Positions 6,339 to 11,579 of a DNA stretch of 11,579 bases are shown piece by piece. The translations under genes and the position numbers were made by a program. Every line of letters starts with the position of its first letter. Positions within the stretch are counted from its first letter, which is position 1. Source of the stretch: Planctomycetaceae bacterium (GTDB lineage Bacteria > Planctomycetota > Planctomycetia > Pirellulales > JAEUIK01); NCBI GenBank assembly GCA_016793185.1, contig JAEUIK010000060.1, positions 1-11,579 on the forward strand. The letters are read 5' to 3'. Below the pieces are notes generated by a model, which was not told the origin of the DNA, searched no databases, and saw nothing but the letters and a program-made list of their open reading frames with translations.

Positions 6339-6764
6339 TTACTCGGCCGCGGCCTCGGTCGATTCCTCTCCCGCTTCTGCGGCCGGAGCTTCCTCGGCCG
6401 GCGCGGCGTCGCTGGCCTCGGCCTTGACCGGGATCTCGACCGGCACCGGGGCCGGGGGGACCGGCTTCGGCAGCGACAGTTTTTCGCGGGCGGCGATCGA
6501 CTCGGCGAGGCGCGTCCCCTCGGGCCCGTACTTCTTGATCAGCACCTTGACCTTCTCGCTCGGCTGGGCGCCGACGCTCAGCCAATACTTGACGCGGTCG
6601 CCGTTGAGCGTCACCCGCGCGTCGGTATCGGCGATTTGCGGATCGTAGGTGCCCAGCTCTTCGAGCACCTTGCCGTCGCGCGGGGAGCGCGAGTCGGTGG
6701 CACAAATGCGGAAGAACTGGCGATGCTTTCGCCCCATCATTTTCATGCGAATCTTAACGGCCAC
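6339..6764 (-). CDS. rpsP: small ribosomal subunit protein bS16 with a long acidic tail
   Basis: A 30S assembly protein that stabilises 16S rRNA. The protein has 141 residues against the usual 80-100. Residues 1-93 are the conserved core: AVKIRMKMMGRKHRQFFRI, DSRSPRDGK, LGTYDPQ, and the stretch from VKYWLSVGAQPSE to IKKYG. Residues 94-141 are an Ala/Pro/Glu-rich tail that looks disordered and acidic. The start is GTG at 6764, chosen because AGGAG (6771-6775) lies six bases upstream and it gives the family N-terminus (M)AVKIR. The longer open frame upstream has no homologous content. It lies 61 bases after ffh and leads the rpsP-trmD-rplS-rph run. Confidence 0.92.
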   Translation of the reverse strand: MAVKIRMKMMGRKHRQFFRICATDSRSPRDGKVLEELGTYDPQIADTDARVTLNGDRVKYWLSVGAQPSEKVKVLIKKYGPEGTRLAESIAAREKLSLPKPVPPAPVPVEIPVKAEASDAAPAEEAPAAEAGEESTEAAAE

Positions 6765-6825
6765 GCTATTCTCCTGGACCTGAGTAAATTGAATCGAGTG
6801 GTTGGTTGCGACGTACTTGTGTGGG

Positions 6826-8304
6826 TTACCTGCCGCGCTGCTGCCGTTTCTTGCGGCGTAGCTCGCGCTCACGTTCTTTCTTGGCCCGAGCTTTTTCGGC
6901 CGGGGTCAGCCGCTTGCCGGTTCCCTTCTTTTCGCGGGTGAGCTGCGCGCCGGGGTTGAGGAACCCGCCCGACTGCAGCTCGTTCATCATTTTCACCCGC
7001 TCGCGGATCCCGAGCGAGTTCATCCGCTTCATCATCGAGGCCATGCCGTCGAACTGCTTGACGAGGTCGTTGACTTCGTGCGGTTCGACGCCGGCCCCGG
7101 TCGCGATGCGGCGGCGGCGGCTCTGATCGATCAGCTTGGTGGGATTACGACGTTCGGCCGGCGTCATCGAATCGATGATCCCGAAGATGCGGTTGAGATC
7201 CCCCTCCGCGTCGAGACCCTCCATCATCTTGTTGGCGGCGCCCATGCCGGGGATCAGGCCCATGATTTTCTGCAGCGGGCCCATCTTCCGCGTCTGGGCC
7301 ATCATGCTGCGGAAGGTCTCGAGGGTGAACTCTCCCTTCTCGAGCTGGGCCTGCGCCCGGGCCATCTCTTCCTGGTCGACCTTCTGCTGGGCCTGCTCGA
7401 CCAGCGAGAGCATGTCGCCCATGCCGAGGATCCGCCCCGCCATCCGGTCGGGATGGAATTCCTCGAGGGCGTCGAGATGCTCGCCGACGCCGATGAACTT
7501 GATCGGCACGCCGGTGATCTGCTTGACCGACAGCGCGGCGCCGCCGCGGGCGTCGCCGTCGAGCTTGGTCATGACCACGCCGTCGAGCTCGAGCGCTTCG
7601 TTGAAGGCCTTGGCGCTATTCACCGCGTCCTGGCCGGTCATGCCGTCGACCACCAGGTAGACCTGCTCGGGCGAGACGCGGCGATCGATCCGCCGCAACT
7701 CGTCCATCAAGGCTTCGTCGACGTGCAAGCGGCCGGCGGTGTCGAGAATGACGACGTCGGCCCCTTGCTTCTTGGCCTCCTTAACGGCGTTCTGGCAGAC
7801 AGCGACCGGGTCGCTCGTGCCCGGCTCGGAGTAAACGGGTATCCCGAGCTGTTCGCCCAGGACATGCAGCTGCTGGATCGCGGCGGGGCGTTGCAAGTCG
7901 GCGGCGACCAGGAAGGGTTTGCGGCCGCGCTCGCGGATCATCCGGCCGAGCTTGCCGCAGGTGGTGGTCTTGCCCGAGCCTTGCAGGCCGCAGAGCATGA
8001 GGATCGTCAGGTCGCCGCGCAGATGGAGCGAATGATCGACGGGCCCCATCAGGTTGATGAGTTCGCGGTGAACGACCCCCGCGAGCTGCTGGCTGGGGTT
8101 GAGACTCTTGAGCACGGCCTCGCCGACGGCCTCGGCGCCGACGCGATCGACGAAGTCCTTGACGACCGAATAGCTGACGTCGGCTTCGAGCAGCGCGTTG
8201 CGGACGAGCTCGAGGCCTTCGCGCATGTTCGCCTCGCTCAGCCGGCCTCTGCCGGTGAGCGTACGAAGCGCGGAGCCGAGATTCTCCTGGAGGGAATCGA
8301 ACAT
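6826..8304 (-). CDS. ffh: signal recognition particle GTPase (SRP54)
   Basis: The GTPase of the signal recognition particle. It binds 4.5S RNA and signal peptides of nascent membrane proteins and docks with FtsY at the membrane. It has 492 residues. The helical N domain covers about 1-95. The G domain has the P-loop GLQGSGKT (106-113), DTAGR (188-192), TKLDGDARGG (246-255) and a GVGEHLDAL closing motif. The methionine-rich M domain (about 325-435) contains MGPLQKIMGLIPGMG and the RNA-binding QSRRRRIATGAG (394-405). A Lys/Arg-rich tail (about 455-492) is longer than in E. coli. The ATG at 8304 gives the family start MFDSLQENLG; the 79 in-frame codons upstream are leader sequence. The ribosome binding site is weak (GAAG), with a strong hairpin just upstream. 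Confidence 0.95.
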   Translation of the reverse strand: MFDSLQENLGSALRTLTGRGRLSEANMREGLELVRNALLEADVSYSVVKDFVDRVGAEAVGEAVLKSLNPSQQLAGVVHRELINLMGPVDHSLHLRGDLTILMLCGLQGSGKTTTCGKLGRMIRERGRKPFLVAADLQRPAAIQQLHVLGEQLGIPVYSEPGTSDPVAVCQNAVKEAKKQGADVVILDTAGRLHVDEALMDELRRIDRRVSPEQVYLVVDGMTGQDAVNSAKAFNEALELDGVVMTKLDGDARGGAALSVKQITGVPIKFIGVGEHLDALEEFHPDRMAGRILGMGDMLSLVEQAQQKVDQEEMARAQAQLEKGEFTLETFRSMMAQTRKMGPLQKIMGLIPGMGAANKMMEGLDAEGDLNRIFGIIDSMTPAERRNPTKLIDQSRRRRIATGAGVEPHEVNDLVKQFDGMASMMKRMNSLGIRERVKMMNELQSGGFLNPGAQLTREKKGTGKRLTPAEKARAKKERERELRRKKRQQRGR

Positions 8305-8495
8305 CTTCGAGCCAACTTTGCGCGAGCCCAGGGCTCGCAAACCAACGGGACGTCGCCGGGATCGCTCCGGCCGCGAGGAATCCGGCCGGGAAGGCCCCCA
8401 CCAGCGGGCGCCAACGGCGGCTGAATTCGGCCGCGCCTGCACCCAGGCTCGGCGCGCAACCCCAACGCTTTCCCGCCGTTGCGAGCGAAACCGCG
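8305..8495 (-). promoter_or_regulatory. long structured leader of ffh
   Basis: If the promoter at 8496-8525 is used, the ffh transcript has a leader of about 185 bases. A near-perfect hairpin (GCGAGCCC/GGGCTCGC around one base, 8322-8338) ends 17 bases before the ATG, and flanking TTTG/CAAA bases extend the stem with a small bulge. No 4.5S RNA signature is visible in the leader. The open frame through it has no recognisable protein content. Confidence 0.45.
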
Positions 8496-8525
8496 ATTCT
8501 AGCCGAGTCGCCCCGCAGTTGGCAA
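8496..8525 (-). promoter_or_regulatory. sigma70-type promoter of ffh
   Basis: Read on the minus strand, TTGCCA (8520-8525) and TAGAAT (8496-8501) each match the consensus at five of six positions, with an 18-base spacer. The site lies between the stop codon of the upstream NHL-repeat gene and ffh, so ffh and the genes after it probably form their own transcription unit. Confidence 0.6.
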
Positions 8526-8559
8526 TCCGGGGGGAGGGCATTTTCGGCGAGACGGGGGC

Positions 8560-10833
8560 CTATTCCACCGTGTAGGGGAGCGAAATCGACGAGTTGGCCG
8601 CCGTCGGGCTGATTTCCAGCGGCAGCGTCCAGGCCACACTCCCCGCCAGGCAGAGTCCCTCTTTCTTGTCCTGGCAGTAGTAATAGACCAGCGACACCCG
8701 CACCGAATCGCTCCCCGTCCCCGCGGCCAGCGGCACTTCGATCTCGGGCGAGGCCGAGGGGGCGTCGATAACCACCTTCTTGCCGATCGCCCCCCGGTCC
8801 ACGGGGCCCGCGTCGCCGGTCGCTTCGATCCGGTACGCCATCGGCGCACCCGGATTGATCTTGTAGCCCTCGGGCAGCTCGAGTTTGACCGCGAGCTTGA
8901 CGGATTTCCCCTGCGGCTTGACCGCGGCCTGGGGAAGCTCGACCTGGCGGGCGCCGGCAAAGGTGCGGGCCCCCTCCTCAATCGTGGGTTTGGGAGGCTG
9001 CGGCGGCTTAAGGCCCCGGATCTCGAGCGTCGCCACGCGCTGGTTGGCGTCGAGGTCGATCGTGCGGACCTGGTGGTTATTGGTGTCGGCCACGTACAGC
9101 TTGCCACCGGCGGCGGCCAGACCACTGGGCTCGTCGAACCGGGCGGGTTCGTTCTCGGCCCCCGGCTGGCCGTCGCCGGCCAGGGTCTTGACCGATTTCT
9201 TCTGCGGGTCGAGTTGCTTGATCTTGTTGTTGTAGGTGTCGGCGATGTACAGCGCGTCGCGGTAGTAGACGAGCCCCAAGGCGTGCTGCAGGAGCACTTC
9301 GTTCCCCTTGCCGTCAACGTCGCCGAAGGTGAACAACCGGTTGTACGGGAGGTGGGCCGTGCCGACGATGGTCTTCACGTCGCCCGACGGGCTGAACGGC
9401 ACCGAGCGGATCGAGCTCCCTTCGCTATCAGCCACGAACAAGTGGGTGCCGTCGCTGGCCAGGCCGCTCGGCTGCGCGAACGACGACGACGGCGTGCCGT
9501 AGGGGCGACGCGGCGCGAGCCGGCCATCGACGATGTCCTCGCGGCCATTGCCGGCGTAGATGCCGATTTCGCTTTCGTCGAGCGGCATCTTCCAGATCTG
9601 GTGCGGCCCGGCCATCGCGATGTGCAGGACGTCCTTATGGATCCACAGGTCCCAAGGGCTCGAGAGCGCGGTTTCGAGCGGCGGGCCCATGAAGTGCCGG
9701 GGCAGGCTGGCTTCGGGGTCGTCCTGATTGACGCCCGGCCAGGGAAAGCGCGATTGCCGGCCAGTGCCGGCGATCGTCTTGACGGTCTTCTGGGCCAGGT
9801 CCACCTTGCGGAGCAGGTGATTCTCGTTGTCGGCCACATACAGGGTCTCGCCCCGGAGCGCCATTCCCTGCGGGTGATTAAACTCGCATTCGGCGTAGGA
9901 GCCGTCGGCGGCGCCGATCGCGCCGCTGCCGATCACGTCGACGAGCTGGCCGTCGAGTGTCGCAATCACGATGCGATTGTTGTTGCTGTCGGAGATAAAG
10001 AGCCGGTTTTGGGCTTCGTCGGCGAGCAACTTGCCGGGGAAGCGCATCGGCGTCGCCCGCGCCTTGTACTTCTCGAGGTCGAACCGGACGAGCTTTTCGT
10101 CGAGGAGCCCCTTTGAGCGGTAATACTCGACGGCCGCGGCCATCACTGGGTCGAGCGCCTCGAACTCGATCTCGCCGCTATGGACGCCGACGAGATTCCC
10201 CTCGGGATCGATCAACCGCAGGCTGGGCCAGCTCGTAACCTCGTAGGCATTCCAGATGACGTGGTTGGCATCGTTGACGACGGGATGCTCGATCTCATAG
10301 CGTTCGATCGCCTCGGCGATGTTCTTGCTGTCCTTTTCGGTCGTGAACTTGGCCGAATGGACGCCGATTACCACGAGGTTCTTGGCGTACTTCTGCTCCA
10401 GCTTCTTGAGCTCGGGCAGCACGTGCATGCAGTTGATGCAGCAATAGGTCCAGAAATCCAAGAGGACGAATTTGCCGCGCAGGTCGCGGAGTTCGAGAGG
10501 GCCGGCGACGTTCAGCCACTCGGTGCCGCCGTCGAGCGACGGCGCGGGAATGCGGTTCTTGAAGGGATTCGCAGCAGCGGCCGCCGCTGGCGGGGCAGGG
10601 GGGGCGGCCGCGGGCTCCGGCTCTTGCCCGCGCGCGGTCGTCGTCTGCCAGGCGAGAACCATCCCCACTAACCCCCACCCCAATCGCCAGCCTCGCCGGG
10701 CACTGGTCCAACTGCGGTTGCGAGGGGTGAACTGGATTGCCCCGGGGGGTGCGGAACTGGCAAGTGCGGACATTCGTGGTTGGCTCCTGGCGGGCTTCGT
10801 GGGCGTGCGGGCGCCGGCGACGCTTGCCATCAT
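8560..10833 (-). CDS. exported thioredoxin-like / NHL-repeat protein (NHLRC2-like)
   Basis: Has 757 residues from the chosen start. Order: long basic N-terminus; hydrophobic signal segment (about 50-64, LGWGLVGMVLAW) with likely cleavage after ARG; Pro/Ala linker; thioredoxin-like domain (about 95-240) with active site YCCINC (130-135) and cis-Pro in SWPSL; NHL beta-propeller with six visible repeats, such as RLFISDSNNNRIV, TLYVADNENHLLRKV and KLYVADTNNHQVRTI; and a C-terminal beta domain with a CX7C pair (C720, C728). This matches the domain order and CCINC motif of animal NHLRC2, here with an export signal. A role in extracytoplasmic thiol redox is plausible; the substrate is unknown. The ATG at 10833 has GAGGGGA (10842-10848) eight bases upstream, and coding-like third-base GC begins there. 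An ATG at 10773 with AGGAG (10784-10788) is an alternative that gives a shorter signal peptide. Confidence 0.9.
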   Translation of the reverse strand: MMASVAGARTPTKPARSQPRMSALASSAPPGAIQFTPRNRSWTSARRGWRLGWGLVGMVLAWQTTTARGQEPEPAAAPPAPPAAAAAANPFKNRIPAPSLDGGTEWLNVAGPLELRDLRGKFVLLDFWTYCCINCMHVLPELKKLEQKYAKNLVVIGVHSAKFTTEKDSKNIAEAIERYEIEHPVVNDANHVIWNAYEVTSWPSLRLIDPEGNLVGVHSGEIEFEALDPVMAAAVEYYRSKGLLDEKLVRFDLEKYKARATPMRFPGKLLADEAQNRLFISDSNNNRIVIATLDGQLVDVIGSGAIGAADGSYAECEFNHPQGMALRGETLYVADNENHLLRKVDLAQKTVKTIAGTGRQSRFPWPGVNQDDPEASLPRHFMGPPLETALSSPWDLWIHKDVLHIAMAGPHQIWKMPLDESEIGIYAGNGREDIVDGRLAPRRPYGTPSSSFAQPSGLASDGTHLFVADSEGSSIRSVPFSPSGDVKTIVGTAHLPYNRLFTFGDVDGKGNEVLLQHALGLVYYRDALYIADTYNNKIKQLDPQKKSVKTLAGDGQPGAENEPARFDEPSGLAAAGGKLYVADTNNHQVRTIDLDANQRVATLEIRGLKPPQPPKPTIEEGARTFAGARQVELPQAAVKPQGKSVKLAVKLELPEGYKINPGAPMAYRIEATGDAGPVDRGAIGKKVVIDAPSASPEIEVPLAAGTGSDSVRVSLVYYYCQDKKEGLCLAGSVAWTLPLEISPTAANSSISLPYTVE

Positions 10834-11203
10834 GGTAACTGTCCCCTCTCGAATGGCAAACTCGGGTCCCCCCCGCGTTTGCACTGCAACCGCCATACGC
10901 GACAGGGACTTGCCACCGCGGCTCCGGCCGGCGCGGCATTCTCGATTGCCCGGACCATTCGGGGGGCACCGGTCCGCCTAGAATCCACAGGGGACTCCAG
11001 AGATGACGCGGTGAGGGGAGTCTCGTTTCCACTTCTACGGCAGTCAGGATCCATCCGGTCGCCGGAAGGCACGAACCGATTAAACGATTTTCCGCGCACG
11101 ATACGTAACCCCCCACCGGTCTGGAGTTGCCGACAAATGCGCCTAAGTACAGGCCAGCAAGGTTTCTGGAGTTGGTCCGAGGACCCGCCGAAAAACTTCA
11201 TTA

Positions 11204-11222
11204 CTCCGCTGACGCAGCGGGG
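11204..11222. repeat. hairpin upstream of the DUF1573 promoter
   Basis: CCGCTG (11206-11211) pairs with CAGCGG (11215-11220) around an ACG loop, and one G-U and one G-C pair extend the stem. It ends 14 bases upstream of the -35 box. It could be an operator-like palindrome or a remnant of a repeat; no T-run follows. Confidence 0.45.
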
Positions 11223-11236
11223 ATTTCAGGCCGAAG

Positions 11237-11265
11237 TTGACACATTTTTGACGCCCGCATAGAGT
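11237..11265 (+). promoter_or_regulatory. sigma70-type promoter of the DUF1573 gene
   Basis: A perfect TTGACA (11237-11242) is followed after 17 bases by TAGAGT (11260-11265), which matches the -10 consensus at four of six positions. The expected start near 11272 gives a leader of about 114 bases before the ATG at 11386. Confidence 0.6.
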
Positions 11266-11282
11266 CCGGCGGCCTTTCGCGA

Positions 11283-11335
11283 CCGACCTGGGGTCGGATC
11301 GAGGAACCGCGCTCGCCTGGCCAGCAGCGCTGGCC
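11283..11335 (+). promoter_or_regulatory. two hairpins in the DUF1573 gene leader
   Basis: CCGACC/GGTCGG with a TGG loop (11283-11297) and GGCCAGC/GCTGGCC with an AGC loop (11319-11335) are both perfect stems in the predicted 5' leader. Neither is followed by a T-run. They could protect the mRNA or act in control; no known riboswitch is recognised. Confidence 0.45.
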
Positions 11336-11385
11336 GGCAAATCCGAGGGACTCGAGGGCGGCAATTGCTGCGGAGAGCTTGGTCG

Positions 11386-11579
11386 ATGCGCGGTAAGTCG
11401 TTGGTGCTCTGTTGCTTGCTGGCCGGTCTGGCTTCGCCCGTCGCTGCTCAGCAGTGGGCCGAGAAGATGTTCGATAGCCTGCAGTGCGACTTTGGCGGCG
11501 TCGCCCGGGCGTCGAAGGTCGAACACCGCTTCGTCGTCAAGAACATCTACAAAGAGGACGTCCATATCGCCGGCGTCCG
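11386..11579 (+). CDS. DUF1573 exported protein, N-terminal fragment
   Basis: Only the first 64 codons are in the window; the frame is still open at the edge. The product starts MRGKSLVLCCLLAGLAS, a typical signal peptide with likely cleavage after VAA. Next come WAEKMFDSLQCDFGGVARAS and a beta-strand stretch VEHRFVVKNIYKEDVHIAGV. That DFG-VA-G/A-x-x-V-x-x-x-F-x-V-x-N spacing is the start of the DUF1573 immunoglobulin-like domain, common in exported proteins of planctomycetes and Bacteroidetes. The molecular function is not established. GGAG (11372-11375) lies ten bases before the ATG, and a promoter lies at 11237-11265. It is divergent from the NHL/thioredoxin gene, which is also exported. 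Confidence 0.85.
   Translation, partial: MRGKSLVLCCLLAGLASPVAAQQWAEKMFDSLQCDFGGVARASKVEHRFVVKNIYKEDVHIAGV

Larger units (their letters stand above)
10834..11385. other. divergent intergenic region
   Basis: This 552-base region lies between two outward-reading genes for exported proteins. It contains a hairpin (11204-11222), a promoter for the plus-strand DUF1573 gene (11237-11265), two hairpins in that gene's leader, and three copies of the octamer TCTGGAGT (10994-11001 inverted, 11120-11127, 11165-11172). I see no convincing promoter for the minus-strand NHL gene. Open frames across it have no signature of real proteins. Confidence 0.6.

Noticed and set aside
5499..6941. 480-codon plus-strand frame opposite trmD and rpsP
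   Set aside because: It spans two confident minus-strand genes and their spacer; its composition is that of a shadow frame.
7078..8424. 448-codon plus-strand frame opposite ffh
   Set aside because: Antisense shadow of ffh with no recognisable motif.
8305..8495. 4.5S (SRP) RNA gene next to ffh
   Set aside because: The conserved SRP RNA apical motif (GGAAGGAAGCAG-like) is not found on either strand here.
9073..10116. 347-codon plus-strand frame opposite the NHL-repeat gene
   Set aside because: Antisense translation of the propeller repeats, with no independent support.
10834..10896. Upstream ATG at 10896 as start of the NHL/thioredoxin gene
   Set aside because: No ribosome binding site precedes it, and third-base GC between 10834 and 10896 is mixed, unlike the coding part.
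11143..11565. 140-codon minus-strand frame at the right edge
   Set aside because: It overlaps the DUF1573 start, promoter and leader; the plus-strand gene has a signal peptide, a ribosome binding site and a family match.

Overview
The window reads as a chromosomal segment of a planctomycete, most likely near Pirellulales. The evidence is high GC with strong G/C preference at third codon positions, a DUF1573 exported protein with a planctomycete-style N-terminus, an exported thioredoxin/NHL-repeat protein, and intergenic REP-like palindromes. The taxon is inferred from pattern recognition, not from a search. Every large gene is a recognisable family and no phage, plasmid or defence module is visible. 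The unusual content lies in the intergenic DNA and in one multidomain exported protein.

Left part (1-4333). A small single-pass membrane protein lies on the minus strand (52-261). A repeat-rich spacer follows, with a hairpin, a REPIN-like inverted pair of palindromes and three 28-bp tandem repeats. Next is a good sigma70-type promoter (552-579) and a plus-strand arginine cluster: argB (acetylglutamate kinase), argD (acetylornithine aminotransferase) and argF (ornithine carbamoyltransferase). These are steps 2, 4 and 6 of arginine synthesis (counting acetylglutamate formation as step 1 and deacetylation as step 5). A yraN-family nuclease-fold gene ends the run. A second REPIN-like element with a different core sits between argB and argD.

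Middle part (4372-8559). On the minus strand, in transcription order, are ffh (SRP GTPase), rpsP (bS16), trmD (tRNA m1G37 methyltransferase), rplS (bL19) and rph (RNase PH). This is the well-known translation/secretion cluster, but rimM, which usually sits between rpsP and trmD, is missing. The ffh gene has its own promoter-like site (8496-8525) and a leader of about 185 nt with a strong hairpin next to the start codon.

Right part (8560-11579). A minus-strand gene encodes an exported protein with a thioredoxin-like domain (CCINC active site), a six-repeat NHL propeller and a C-terminal beta domain with a cysteine pair. This is the architecture of animal NHLRC2. It diverges across a spacer of about 550 bp from the start of a DUF1573 protein that runs off the window. 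That gene has a TTGACA-N17-TAGAGT promoter and a leader with two hairpins.
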